Shown one piece after another: positions 55,034 to 64,000 of a DNA stretch of 64,000 bases (position 1 is the first letter of the stretch; each line of letters starts with the position of its first letter). The notes under the pieces are model-generated. The model did not search any database. It was not told the origin of the DNA and saw only the letters and a list, made by a program, of their open reading frames with translations. This stretch comes from Streptomyces sp. Tue 6430 (GTDB lineage: Bacteria > Actinomycetota > Actinomycetes > Streptomycetales > Streptomycetaceae). The stretch is taken from positions 3,286,001 to 3,350,000 of the forward strand of contig JAKGSH010000010.1 in assembly GCA_021568835.1 (NCBI GenBank), written 5' to 3'. The translations under genes were made by a program, and so were the position numbers.

Positions 55034-58000
55034 ATGACCACCGGCCTGGACACCGGTACGTACGAGGTGCTGCGCGACCGGCTCACCGCGCAGGCCGCCG
55101 AACTCGCCCGCCGCGCCGAGGCGCTCGACGCCCGCCGGGTCGAGGAGTTCGGTGCGACGCGCCTCGAACTCACCGGCACCGGCCTGCTGCGCACCGAGCG
55201 CGCCTGCGTGCCCCGCGACCTCGTCGCCGTCGGTGACGTCCTGCTCCTCGGCCACCACGTGCCCACCGGCCGGGGACCCGACACGGCCGTCGGCGACGTC
55301 TTCGCGCTGTACGACCGCGACTTGGGCAGGCTGCCCGACGGCGCGGTGCCCGGCCTGCTCGACGACCCCGGCTTCGTACGGGAGTTCGCGGCCCTGCACC
55401 GCTACTACAGCCAGGCCCGGCTGCTGCGGCTGAGCCGCGTCGAGGGCCGGCTCCTGGCCGTGTTCCGGACCGGCGTCGAGGCGGGCGACATCCGCGTCCT
55501 GCGCTGGGCACTCGCCGACGACGGGCAGGTGACCTTCCTGGACGCGCGCGGCGACCGCGACCACGTCCCGCCGCCCGCCCACGACTTCACCTGGACCGCG
55601 ACGACCCGCGAGGACCACGTCCTCGGCCGCCACCCCCACGTGTCCGTCGGGGGCGAGCTCTTCGTCACCACCGTCGGCGGCGCCCTCACCGTCAAGACCG
55701 AGGACGACACGGAGACGGACGAGGGCATCCACTCCGAGCCCGTCGACGAGCCGCTGCAGGCGCTCGCCGACGCCGACATCGCCCACGCGCGGGTGGGCGC
55801 CCTGATCCTGCTGCGGGTCCGCCCCTACAAGGAGGACGCCCACCGGTACCTGGTGTTCGACACGCTCACCAGGAGCGTCGTCCGCCTCGACGGCATCGGG
55901 CAGGCGTGCCGTCGGCTGCCCGAGGACCGGGGCATCGTCTTCCCCGGCGGCTACTGCCTGGCCGGCGGCACGCACAAGACCTTCGTCGGCGCCGACGGCG
56001 CCGACGGCCCCGCGCACCAGGCGGCGTCGGAGTTCGAGCGGACGGTCCGCTCGCCGAACGGCGAGGACGTCCTCTTCGCGTTCCGCGCACCCGCGGCGGG
56101 CCGCGCCCTCCTGCTGCCGTACAACGTGATCCGCAAGGAGGTCGCGGCCCCGCTGACCTGCCGGGGCTGGGCCCTCCTCGACGACGGCACGCTGGTCCTG
56201 CTGCGCGGCGAGGAGGACGAGCCGCAACGCGTCCACCCCGTCCAGCTGTGGAGCTCCCCCCACCTCTCCGACACCCGTGCCGCCGCCCGGCCCGTCGGCG
56301 GCCCGCTCGCCCGCGTCGGCAACGCCGATCTCGTACGGGGCATCTCCGACTGCCTGTCCATCGCCGGGGCGGCCGCCGGGACCACCCCGACGAGCGAGGT
56401 GTACGAGGCGCTGGTCGCGGCCTGCGACCGGACGGCCGACACGCGCCACTGGCTGGGGGACCCCGAACTCGGCGACCTGCGGGAGCCGCTCACGCGGGTG
56501 CGGACGACGGCCGGGCAGGTGCTGGCCGAGTTCGGGACCGTGCGGGCGCTGACCCGGCAGGCCGCCGAGGCACTCGACGAGGGGGCGGACCGGGCCGCCC
56601 GGGTGGTGCGCCGGCTGCGGGGGGAGGTCCCGCGCGGCGCCGCCGCCTGGGTGTCCGGCCTGACCGAACTGCGGCGGGCGCACGGACACCTGCTCACGCT
56701 CAAGGAGCTGCGGTACGCCGACACGGCCCGCATCGACGAACTGGCCGCGGACGTCGAGGCCGACCTCGCCTCGTTCGGGCAGCGGGCGGTCGTGCAGCTG
56801 GCCCGCGACGACGCGTTCGCCGACCAGCACGCGGACGTCGAACGGCTCGTCGCGGACGCGGCCGCCGTCACCACCGTCGCCGGGACCGCGCCCGTCGCCG
56901 CCCGCATCGACGAACTCGCCGGCGCACTGGGCACGGTGACCGAGGTCGTCGCGGGTCTCGACATCGCCGACGCGACCGTCCGCACGGCCGTCCTGGAGCG
57001 GATCTCCGAGGTCCTGGCCGGCGTCAACCGCGCCCGCGCCGTCCTCGACGGCCGCCGCCGCGAGCTCCACGGCCACGAGGGACGCGCCGAGTTCGCCGCC
57101 GAGTCCGCCCTGCTCGGCCAGGCCGTCACCGGTGCCCTCGCGTCCGCCGACACCCCCGACGCCTGCGACGAACACCTCGCCCGCCTGCTCCTGCAGGTGG
57201 AGAACCTGGAGGCGCGGTTCGCGGAGTCCGACGGCCTCGACGACCTCCTCGGCGAACTCGCCGACCGGCGCGACGAGATCCACGAGGCGTTCGCCGTCCG
57301 CAAGCAGGACCTCGCCGACGCCCGCGCCCGCCGTGCCGAGCGCCTCGCCGACTCGGCGGACCGGGTCCTGACGACGGTCGCCCGCCGGGCCCGCGCCCTG
57401 CCCGACGAGGACGCCGTCGCCACCTACTTCGGCTCCGACCCGATGCCCGCCAAGGTCCGCCGCATCGCCGGCGACCTGCGCGCGCTCGGCGACCCGGTCC
57501 GGGCCGAGGAGCTGGACGGCCGCCTGGAGGCCGCCCGCCAGGAGGCCGGGCGTGCCCTGCGCGACCGCACCGACCTGTACGGCGACGACGGCCGCACCGT
57601 CCGCCTGGGCGCCCACCGCTTCGCGGTGAACACCCAGCCGCTCGACCTCACCCTCGTCCCGCACGGCGACGGACTGGCCTTCGCGGTCACCGGCACCGAC
57701 TACCGCGCCCCGGTCACCGAGCCCGGCTTCGAGGCGACCGGCCCGTACGCGGACCGCCCGCTGCCCTCGGAGTCCCCGGAGGTCTACCGCGCCGAACACC
57801 TCGCCGCCCGGCTGCTCGACGAGCACGGCCCGGCCGCGCTCGCCGGGGCCGACCTGCCCGCCCTCGTCAGCCGGGCGGCCCGGGAGGCGTACGACGAGGG
57901 GTACGAACGCGGCGTCCACGACCACGACGCCGTCCTGATCCTCACCGCGCTGCTGCGCCTGTACGAGGGCGCGGGCCCGCTCCGCCACGAGCCGGCGGCC

Positions 58001-59935
58001 CGCGCGGCCGCCCAGCTGTTCTGGGCGCACCGCACGACGGCCGGGGAGCGCCAGGCGTGGACCCGCCGGGCGGTGTCCCTCGCCCGCGCCCGGGAGACGT
58101 TCGGGCTCGCGCCCGCGATCTCCGACCTGCGGAAGGAACTGGCGGAAGCGATCGGCGGGCCGTCCGCGGACGCCGCCTCCGCCTACCTCTTCGAGGAACT
58201 GACCTGCGGACCCGACGGCTTCGTCCTCGGCGCCGGTGCCCGCGCCCTGCTCGACGCGTTCCGCCGCACGGCGGGCACACCCGCCTACCAGGAGGACCTC
58301 GCTGCCCTCGAGGACCTGGGCGCGCGCCGGCAGCTGGCCGAGGCGTGGCTGTCCGCGTACGCCGCCTCCACCGGCACGGATGCCACCCCCGGCGACCTGG
58401 CGGAGGCGGTGGCCGCCGAGCTGTGCCCGGACCTGAGCCGGTACGGGTCCGACGCGCCCCTGACCGAGACGGTCGAGGGCCTGCTCGGCTCCCACCCCCG
58501 CCTCACCGGCGGCACCCTCACGGTCCGGGTCGACGAACTCCTCGCGCGGACCGAGGCGTTCCGCAGGCACGAGGTGCCCGCCCACCGGGACCACCGGCGC
58601 CGCCGTACGGCCCTGGCGGCGAAGGAGCGCGTCCGGCTGCGCCTGGACGAGCACCGCCCGCGGGTGATGTCCGCGTTCGTCCGCAACCGGCTCGTCGACG
58701 AGGTGTACCTGCCGCTCGTCGGGGACAGCCTCGCCAAGCAGCTCGGCACCACGGGCGAGTCCGGGCGCCCCGGCACCGGCGGCCTGCTGCTGCTCGTCTC
58801 CCCGCCCGGCTACGGCAAGACGACCCTGGTGGAGTACGTCGCCGACCGCCTCGGCCTGATGCTGGTGAAGGTCAGCGGCCCTGCCCTCGGCCACGCGGTG
58901 ACCTCGTTCGACCCCGCCGAGGCCCCGAACGCCACCGCCCGCCGGGAGGTCGAGAAGATCAACTTCGCGCTGGAGGCGGGCAGCAACACCCTGCTGTACC
59001 TCGACGACATCCAGCACACCTCGCCCGAACTCCTCCAGAGGTTCATCCCGCTGTGCGACGCCACCCGGCGCGTCGAGGGAGTGCGCGACGGCGAGCCGCG
59101 CACGTACGACCTGCGCGGCAAGCGCTTCGCGGTGTGCATGGCCGGCAACCCCTACACCGAGTCCGGCGGCCGCTTCGAGGTGCCCGACATGCTCGCCAAC
59201 CGGGCCGACGTGTGGAACCTCGGTGACGTCCTGACCGGCAAGGAGGACGCCTTCGCCGACAGCTTCGTGGAGAACGCCCTCACCGCCCACCCGGTCCTCG
59301 CCCCGCTCGCCGGGCGCCCCCGCGCCGACCTCGACCTGCTCGTCCGGCTCGCCCGGCACGACCCCGCGGCCCGCGCCGACCGCCTCACCCACCCGTACGC
59401 CCCCGCGGAGCTGGACCGCGTCCTCGCGGTCCTGGGCCACCTGCTCACGGTCCGCGAGACGGTCCTGGCGGTGAACGCCGCGTACATCGCCTCCGCCGCG
59501 CGGTCCGACGACGCCCGCACCGAGCCGCCCTTCCGGCTCCAGGGCTCGTACCGCAACATGAACAAGATCGCCCAGCGCGTCCAGCCCGTCATGAACGCCG
59601 CCGAGGTGGCGGCCCTGATCGACGACCACTACCGGGCGGAGGCCCAGACCCTCACCACCGGCGCCGAGGCCGGCCTGCTCAAACTGGCCGAACTGCGGGG
59701 CACGCTCACGCCCGGACAGGCCTCCCGCTGGGCGGAGGTGAAGGCCGCCCACGTCCGAACCCGGGCCCTCGGCGGCCCGGAGGACGCCCCCCTCGTCCGT
59801 GCGGTCGCCGCCCTGGGCCTGCTGGCCGACCGGATCGCCGCCGTGGAGTCGGCCATCGTGCGGGCCGCCGACCCGCGCATCCTGCTCGCGCACCCGAACG
59901 GCCGGCACGCGGCCCACCGCACCGGGGAGCACTGA
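55034..59935 (+). CDS. Giant AAA ATPase of the DNA-repair-ATPase group, flotillin-linked
   Basis: 1633 residues, cytosolic. N-terminal half (about 1-430) is strand-rich and may be propeller-like. A helical coiled segment (about 460-800) follows. Catalytic AAA domain near 1220-1450: Walker A PPGYGKT (1257-1263, Lys1262), Walker B LLYLDD (Asp1324, Asp1325), sensor-type AGNPYTESGGRF, and a C-terminal helical bundle. Relatives annotated as DNA repair ATPases are encoded next to flotillins. The task is unknown; the context suggests a remodeller on a membrane platform. ATG 55034. Confidence 0.87.
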   Translation: MTTGLDTGTYEVLRDRLTAQAAELARRAEALDARRVEEFGATRLELTGTGLLRTERACVPRDLVAVGDVLLLGHHVPTGRGPDTAVGDVFALYDRDLGRLPDGAVPGLLDDPGFVREFAALHRYYSQARLLRLSRVEGRLLAVFRTGVEAGDIRVLRWALADDGQVTFLDARGDRDHVPPPAHDFTWTATTREDHVLGRHPHVSVGGELFVTTVGGALTVKTEDDTETDEGIHSEPVDEPLQALADADIAHARVGALILLRVRPYKEDAHRYLVFDTLTRSVVRLDGIGQACRRLPEDRGIVFPGGYCLAGGTHKTFVGADGADGPAHQAASEFERTVRSPNGEDVLFAFRAPAAGRALLLPYNVIRKEVAAPLTCRGWALLDDGTLVLLRGEEDEPQRVHPVQLWSSPHLSDTRAAARPVGGPLARVGNADLVRGISDCLSIAGAAAGTTPTSEVYEALVAACDRTADTRHWLGDPELGDLREPLTRVRTTAGQVLAEFGTVRALTRQAAEALDEGADRAARVVRRLRGEVPRGAAAWVSGLTELRRAHGHLLTLKELRYADTARIDELAADVEADLASFGQRAVVQLARDDAFADQHADVERLVADAAAVTTVAGTAPVAARIDELAGALGTVTEVVAGLDIADATVRTAVLERISEVLAGVNRARAVLDGRRRELHGHEGRAEFAAESALLGQAVTGALASADTPDACDEHLARLLLQVENLEARFAESDGLDDLLGELADRRDEIHEAFAVRKQDLADARARRAERLADSADRVLTTVARRARALPDEDAVATYFGSDPMPAKVRRIAGDLRALGDPVRAEELDGRLEAARQEAGRALRDRTDLYGDDGRTVRLGAHRFAVNTQPLDLTLVPHGDGLAFAVTGTDYRAPVTEPGFEATGPYADRPLPSESPEVYRAEHLAARLLDEHGPAALAGADLPALVSRAAREAYDEGYERGVHDHDAVLILTALLRLYEGAGPLRHEPAARAAAQLFWAHRTTAGERQAWTRRAVSLARARETFGLAPAISDLRKELAEAIGGPSADAASAYLFEELTCGPDGFVLGAGARALLDAFRRTAGTPAYQEDLAALEDLGARRQLAEAWLSAYAASTGTDATPGDLAEAVAAELCPDLSRYGSDAPLTETVEGLLGSHPRLTGGTLTVRVDELLARTEAFRRHEVPAHRDHRRRRTALAAKERVRLRLDEHRPRVMSAFVRNRLVDEVYLPLVGDSLAKQLGTTGESGRPGTGGLLLLVSPPGYGKTTLVEYVADRLGLMLVKVSGPALGHAVTSFDPAEAPNATARREVEKINFALEAGSNTLLYLDDIQHTSPELLQRFIPLCDATRRVEGVRDGEPRTYDLRGKRFAVCMAGNPYTESGGRFEVPDMLANRADVWNLGDVLTGKEDAFADSFVENALTAHPVLAPLAGRPRADLDLLVRLARHDPAARADRLTHPYAPAELDRVLAVLGHLLTVRETVLAVNAAYIASAARSDDARTEPPFRLQGSYRNMNKIAQRVQPVMNAAEVAALIDDHYRAEAQTLTTGAEAGLLKLAELRGTLTPGQASRWAEVKAAHVRTRALGGPEDAPLVRAVAALGLLADRIAAVESAIVRAADPRILLAHPNGRHAAHRTGEH

Positions 59936-60034
59936 AGTGGCCCCGGCGCGTGCGGTACGTTTCCGGCGCGGCCGGGCCCCGCGTCCCCGCCCGTCCTCGC
60001 CCGCGTCCCTCTCCACCCCTCCCGGAGCCGCCCG

Positions 60035-60230
60035 ATGTCCCTCCCCCGCCGGACGTACCCTCTCCCGTCCCCTGGCGGCCGCCGGTGCGCTGCTCGTGCT
60101 CGGCGGCGTCGTGATGTGGGTGCTGCCCGGACCCGGCCTTCCCGTACTGCTGCTCGGCGTCCTGTGTCTCGTGGCCGCCGCGACGGTCCGGCCGGCCGGC
60201 CGGATCCGGTGGGGGAAGGACTCGGCATGA
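60035..60230 (+). CDS. Small PGPGW-type transmembrane protein (frameshifted)
   Basis: 64 residues when the C5 run at 60043-60047 is read as four. ATG 60035 with GGAG then gives MSLPAGRTLSRPLAAAGALL, a two-helix hairpin containing VLPGPGLPVLLLG and a basic end. The PGPG turn is the family mark. Its stop overlaps the next ATG by four bases (ATGA), so the two are coupled. Confidence 0.65.
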
Positions 60231-60535
60231 ACGGCGATCCGCTCCACCAGGGGATCGCCCTGGCCGTCGCCAGTGCCCTGATGCTGCCGCCGGCCGTCGC
60301 GTTCCTGCGGGGCTGGGTCCCTCCGTGGATGCGCGGCCGCGCCGACGGCCTGCGGCCCCGCGCCTACGCGCTCCTGTGCCTGTACGGCGGCACGCTGGCC
60401 AACGGCGTGCCCCGGCTGGCGAACGCCTCGTACGACGTGGTCATGACCGCCATGCTGGCCGGCATCGGGTTCTTCGGCCTCGCGGCCGCCCTGTTCCTCC
60501 TGGCCGCGGCCAGGGACGGCCGGGCCCGGCGCTGA
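60227..60535 (+). CDS. Small three-helix membrane protein
   Basis: 102 residues, ATG 60227 with GGGGGAAGGA. Hydrophobic helices at about 10-28, 45-65 and 72-98. No recognised family. Last gene of the rightward cassette; coupled with the PGPGW gene. Confidence 0.72.
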   Translation: MNGDPLHQGIALAVASALMLPPAVAFLRGWVPPWMRGRADGLRPRAYALLCLYGGTLANGVPRLANASYDVVMTAMLAGIGFFGLAAALFLLAAARDGRARR

Positions 60536-60600
60536 CCTCCGGATCCGGTCCCGGCACCGAGCTCCGGGTCCGTGACCGCGGGGAAGGACCTGCGCCGCCG

Positions 60601-61260
60601 TCAGAAGACCAGGGCCGCCAGGGCGAGGGCGCACAGGGCGAGCGGCGACCACACGGCGAACGGCGGGCCACTGAGCCGCCGGTCCGGATCCGTCTCCGGC
60701 CGCAGGTGAGGGTGACGGGCCATGACCGTCAGGACGTCGGCCGTCCGCTGCCCGGCGTCGGGACGGCCGAACATCCGGGTCAGCCGGGCGGGGGCGTACA
60801 GACCGGCCAGGACCTGCCGGGGACCGGCGAAGAACTCCAGCAGTCCGTCCCGCCGCATGTCCACCCGGCTGATCTCCTCCCAGGGAAGGAACATGACGGT
60901 CCGGAACCGCGTGATCCACACACCGCTGCGGCCCGCGCAGACCCGCCACATCCCCGTGCGGCACGTCATCCACATGGCGACCAGGGTCGCCCAGCCCAGG
61001 AAGATCCAGTCCCCAAAGGAGTTGCCGGCGTTCCTCCCGACGGCGGGACCGGCCACGAACCACAGGAAATGGGCGCCCCACAGCACCGCGAGGAGGCGCC
61101 CTCCCCGGCCGGCGCGCCAGCACGGCGGCGCGGGCGGCGCGGTGGCCTCCCGGGCCAGTACGCCGAGCCGCCGCTCACGGATGTGCCGTCGACGGCGCCT
61201 GCCGTCCCTGCGCGCGGCGTCACGCGTGCGCAGACGGGCGCTGAGACCGGGGATCTTCAT
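60601..61260 (-). CDS. Membrane-associated PH-domain-like protein
   Basis: 219 residues. Basic N-end (1-40), two helices (about 54-100), a bacterial PH-like fold (about 105-175; VWITRFRTVMFLPWEEISRVD, split at MFLPWEE) and a last helix at the C-end. The fold occurs in YdbS-type proteins. ATG 61260, four bases past the stop of the RCK gene, so the two form an operon. Confidence 0.75.
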   Translation of the reverse strand: MKIPGLSARLRTRDAARRDGRRRRRHIRERRLGVLAREATAPPAPPCWRAGRGGRLLAVLWGAHFLWFVAGPAVGRNAGNSFGDWIFLGWATLVAMWMTCRTGMWRVCAGRSGVWITRFRTVMFLPWEEISRVDMRRDGLLEFFAGPRQVLAGLYAPARLTRMFGRPDAGQRTADVLTVMARHPHLRPETDPDRRLSGPPFAVWSPLALCALALAALVF

Positions 61261-61264
61261 CGGC

Positions 61265-63247
61265 TCACTCCGGGGCGGGCCGCTGCCGCGGCGCCGGTCG
61301 GTTCTCGCTGCGGAGGCCGGGGGGCCGCGCCCCGGACCGTGGCTGCCGGCCGAGCAGCTCGGCCAGGCCCTGGCGGGTCGCGGCGAGGACCACCCGGTCC
61401 TGCGGGCGCAGGACGTACCCGGGATGCGGCGCCCACACGAGGCCGGCGGCGGCCCGGTCGGGGGTGTCGTGGGCCGGGGTGGCGGCGAGGTCGGGGAGGC
61501 GGTCGCCGGGGGCGGCGGTGTCCAGGGCGAGGATCCGCCAGGCACCGGGCCGGAAGGACTCGGCGATCGTGCGGCCCTCCAGCTGGTGGTGCCGGGCGAC
61601 GGTCAGGGCCGCGAAGAGCAGCACACGCCGTTCCACGGGGATGGCGCCCAGGATCTGGCGGCCCATCATGGCGCCGGCGAAGGCGGGCGCGGCGAGGGTG
61701 GAGACGCTGCGGCTGCGGGTGAGGGCCTGGGGGTGGGCGGCGCGCAGGGTCCGGTGGACGGCGGTGGCGAAGTCGTCGTCGTACAGGCGCAGGGCGACCC
61801 GCAGGCCGGGCTCGACGGAGCGCGCGTACAGGGCCGCCTCGAGGTTGGTGGTGTCGCTGCTGGTGAGGGCGAGCAGGGCGTGCGCGCGGTCGATCCCGGC
61901 GGCTTCCAGGACACCTTCCTGGGTGGCGTCGCCGAGGACGGTGGGCACGCGCAGGCGGCGGGCGAGCGGGATGCCGCGCGCGTCGGGGTCCTCCTCGACG
62001 CACACCACGGGGATGCCGAGTTCGTGCAGCCGGGACAGCACACGGGTGCCGATCTTGCCGAGACCCAGCAGGACGACGTGGCGGGACAGGCCGCGGGGCG
62101 GCCGGCGCAGCGCGGCCGCGGTGCGGAAGGTGCCGAACGCCTCCAGGGCGGCGGCCAGCAGCACGGGCAGCAGCAGGAGCCCGGCCAGCCCGGCGAGGAG
62201 CTGGAGCACCTGACGGCTCGTGGACGCGCCGATCGCGGGGTCGTTGATGGCGAAGAGGTCGAGCAGGGTGACGTAGGCGGCGTGCAGCGGATGGTTCTCG
62301 GTGGTCAGCCAGGCGGCGACGGCCAGCGCGAGCACCGAGGCCGCCAGCCCGGCCAGTGACCGGCGCAGCCGGGCCGGGAACAGGGAGCCGAGCGGAAATC
62401 CCCGTCCGGCCGGACGGCGCGGCGAGGGCGTGGCCGCGGCGTGCGTGACGGTCTCCAGGACGACCGTGCCGCGTCCGGTGGCGGCGGCCACGGTCTCGTC
62501 GTCGGGCAGCAGGGCCGGCCCCTCCCGGCCGCTGGCGTCCGACCCCTCCGCTCCGGCCGGGTCGTCGGTGGTCGACGACAGCAGGGCGAGCGTGCACAGG
62601 CCGGGGTCGGCCACCTCGCCCGCGGCCGGCGGGGTGCGCTCCACCGCGCGCAGCAGCAGCCCGTCGGCCTGCACGACCTTGCTGGTGCCGGCGACGGCCG
62701 TGGCCGCGAGGGCGGGCGCGGCGGTGTCCGCGTCCGACAGGACGGTGGTGGAGGTGTCCAGGGCCGCCGGGTCCAGCCCCGGGACGGCCAGGGCCGCGGC
62801 CTGGTCGAGGAGTTCCTCCAGGTGCTGGCCCAGCTTGCGGTTGTAGAGCCGGATGACCAGGCGCAGCCGGGGGTTGAGCCGTCGGGCGGCGAGCGCGGCG
62901 CGGATGTTGGTCTCGTCGTCCTCGTGGACCAGTGCCAGCGCGGCGGCCCCGCGGGCCCCGGCTTCGGCCAGCACGCCCTCGTCCAGGTCGGGGGCCTCGA
63001 GGACGTCCGTCGCGTGCCGGCCGGCGTCCGTACGCCCGATCACGGACTGCACACGGCCCAGCACGGCCGAGGCGCGTGCCCGCGCGACGGCGCCGGTCCG
63101 GGGCGCCGGCGGTACGACGAGGGTGACGCGTTCCCGGTACACCGTGGCGAGTTCACGGGCCAGCCGCTCGGCGAGCGCGTCGTCACCGCACACGATCATG
63201 TGCCCGGACCGGGGAACACGCCGCGCGGGCTGCCCGAAGCCGGTCAC
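61265..63247 (-). CDS. Membrane protein with two TrkA-N (RCK) domains
   Basis: About 660 residues. First RCK domain with MIVCGDDALAERLARELA (near 17-34), then a disordered loop, two helices (about 310-400) and a second RCK (HVVLLGLGKIGTRVLSRLHE). A terminal TrkA-C-like domain binds NAD or ions. The pore loop between helices reads YVTLLDLFAINDPA and lacks TVGYG, so a K-channel pore is doubtful. GTG 63247 or ATG 63199. Confidence 0.83.
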   Translation of the reverse strand: MTGFGQPARRVPRSGHMIVCGDDALAERLARELATVYRERVTLVVPPAPRTGAVARARASAVLGRVQSVIGRTDAGRHATDVLEAPDLDEGVLAEAGARGAAALALVHEDDETNIRAALAARRLNPRLRLVIRLYNRKLGQHLEELLDQAAALAVPGLDPAALDTSTTVLSDADTAAPALAATAVAGTSKVVQADGLLLRAVERTPPAAGEVADPGLCTLALLSSTTDDPAGAEGSDASGREGPALLPDDETVAAATGRGTVVLETVTHAAATPSPRRPAGRGFPLGSLFPARLRRSLAGLAASVLALAVAAWLTTENHPLHAAYVTLLDLFAINDPAIGASTSRQVLQLLAGLAGLLLLPVLLAAALEAFGTFRTAAALRRPPRGLSRHVVLLGLGKIGTRVLSRLHELGIPVVCVEEDPDARGIPLARRLRVPTVLGDATQEGVLEAAGIDRAHALLALTSSDTTNLEAALYARSVEPGLRVALRLYDDDFATAVHRTLRAAHPQALTRSRSVSTLAAPAFAGAMMGRQILGAIPVERRVLLFAALTVARHHQLEGRTIAESFRPGAWRILALDTAAPGDRLPDLAATPAHDTPDRAAAGLVWAPHPGYVLRPQDRVVLAATRQGLAELLGRQPRSGARPPGLRSENRPAPRQRPAPE

Positions 63248-63660
63248 GCGGCCCCGCCCCGCCGGCCGCGGGCGCCCGTGGCGACGGGGGCGTGGTGCCG
63301 GGCACGCCCGATCGTGCCGGCGGCGACGGCAGCTCGGCTCCTCCACCCGTTCACGTTCCTCCTCCGGCGAGTCGCTCCACCAGCCGGGCGGCCGTCACCA
63401 CGGGATGGGGGAAAGGGGCGCGCGGGCCGTCGGCGAACGGCACCGCGGGCGGCGAGGCCCGGCAGCGGCACCGCGGCCGGCGCCGCCCCGGGCAACCTAT
63501 CCGTCCACCACGCGGCGCCGGCACGCCCTCGACCGGCAGCGGCGGAACACCGCCCGTTGCCGGGTTCCGGCATCGCCGGGGCACGTTTCCGGGCGGAGCA
63601 CATTCCTGCGACGATGCGTCGGGAAGAAGCCGACGACGCGTTCGATGCGGGGGGACGGGC

Positions 63661-64000
63661 ATGGCGGGACGGGACGTGCCGGGAAGGCACGAGGGCTGCG
63701 AGGCGTACCTGGAGGGGTACGCCCGCATCCTCGCCGACGCCTCGGCGACCGGCCGCCGGCTCTCCCGGGACGAGCTGGCCTCGCGCCACGCCCTGGGCGA
63801 ACAGGCCGCGGAGACGGGGATCGCGTTGCGCGCCCTGGTCGGGGCCCATCTGGCGGCCACCCGGGCGCACTGGCCCACGGGGAGCGGCGCGTCCGTGGAC
63901 GACGTGCTGTCCGCCGTCGCGCAGGCCGTCGACGCCTTCGCCGAGGGATACGAACGGGCCCAGCGGCACGCGGTGCGGCAGGAGGAGGCCGCCCGGCGGG
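63661..64000 (+). CDS. N-terminal part of a PP2C/RsbU-type phosphatase (partial)
   Basis: Open from ATG 63661 (GGGGGG upstream) to the window edge: MAGRDVPGRHEGCEAYLEGY, then an all-helical domain similar to the RsbU/RsbRD N-end, with AFAEGYERAQRHAVRQEEAAR as linker. In Streptomyces such heads precede PAS-SpoIIE domains. Cut at the window end; the catalytic part is not visible. Confidence 0.55.
   Translation, partial: MAGRDVPGRHEGCEAYLEGYARILADASATGRRLSRDELASRHALGEQAAETGIALRALVGAHLAATRAHWPTGSGASVDDVLSAVAQAVDAFAEGYERAQRHAVRQEEAARR

Noticed and set aside
54758..61123. 2121-codon open frame on the minus strand
   Set aside because: It is the antisense shadow of the flotillin and AAA ATPase genes, a typical result of very high third-position GC. 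The composition is Gly/Arg/Val-rich without domain signatures.

Overview
The window is GC-rich actinobacterial DNA, almost certainly a Streptomyces chromosome. Supporting signs are extreme third-position GC, many GTG/TTG starts, LytR-CpsA-Psr and class-E sortase-type (LAETG) surface proteins, a DUF397/DUF5753-HTH/anti-sigma-type ATPase trio, an ECF41 sigma factor, SpoIIE-type phosphatases and many lipoproteins. There is no phage, integrase, transposase, CRISPR array, rRNA or recognisable tRNA. It looks like accessory-rich chromosome with mostly independent short operons.

Layout. 1-5.2 kb: a frameshifted lipoprotein, a short threonyl-tRNA synthetase behind a Thr-codon leader peptide and terminator hairpin, a nucleoside hydrolase and an archaeal-type AAA ATPase whose start lies in a large hairpin. 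5.2-10 kb: a cell-wall-anchored LAETG protein, a GH13 alpha-glucosidase, a DUF4142 secreted protein and a MOSC protein. 10-12.6 kb: DUF397, HTH-DUF5753, ATPase and an Rpn-like nuclease. 12.6-20.1 kb: an AhpD-like protein, a GlxA/AraC regulator divergent from a saccharopine-dehydrogenase-like enzyme across a CACGTG repeat array, a lipoprotein, an M23 peptidase, a GNAT and an LCP protein. 20.1-24.4 kb: a candidate structured ncRNA, a discoidin-like gene remnant, and the probable operon ice-binding protein / DUF5819 / HTTM. 24.4-25.6 kb: a long apparently noncoding transcription unit. 25.6-36.3 kb: TrhA, a DUF5519 protein, a secreted propeller-like protein, an ABM monooxygenase, a MerR-type regulator, a DEAD-box helicase, a cold-shock protein and an MMPL transporter. 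36.5-45.7 kb: an orphan histidine kinase, TerB, DUF5994, GNAT, an ECF41 sigma with its FAD oxidoreductase, a lipoprotein, a two-domain Usp and an antiporter remnant. 46-64 kb: a PA14/FN3 secreted protein, a PAS-SpoIIE phosphatase, the cassette membrane OB-fold-type protein / flotillin / 1633-residue AAA ATPase / two small membrane proteins, then on the other strand a double-RCK membrane protein and a PH-type protein, and finally the start of another phosphatase-like gene.

How the genes may work together. The clearest regulatory units are (i) threonine-starvation attenuation of the second ThrRS, (ii) ECF41 sigma controlling the adjacent oxidoreductase, and (iii) a cold-shock group (CSP, DEAD-box helicase, MerR) not far from an ice-binding protein. 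The flotillin/giant ATPase cassette is the best candidate for a little-described multi-gene membrane system.

Quality warning. At least nine genes carry a single-base frameshift, most at short G or C runs and almost all looking like a lost base. This points to homopolymer indels in the assembly rather than nine pseudogenes. Those genes are annotated over their full extent with the break position stated.
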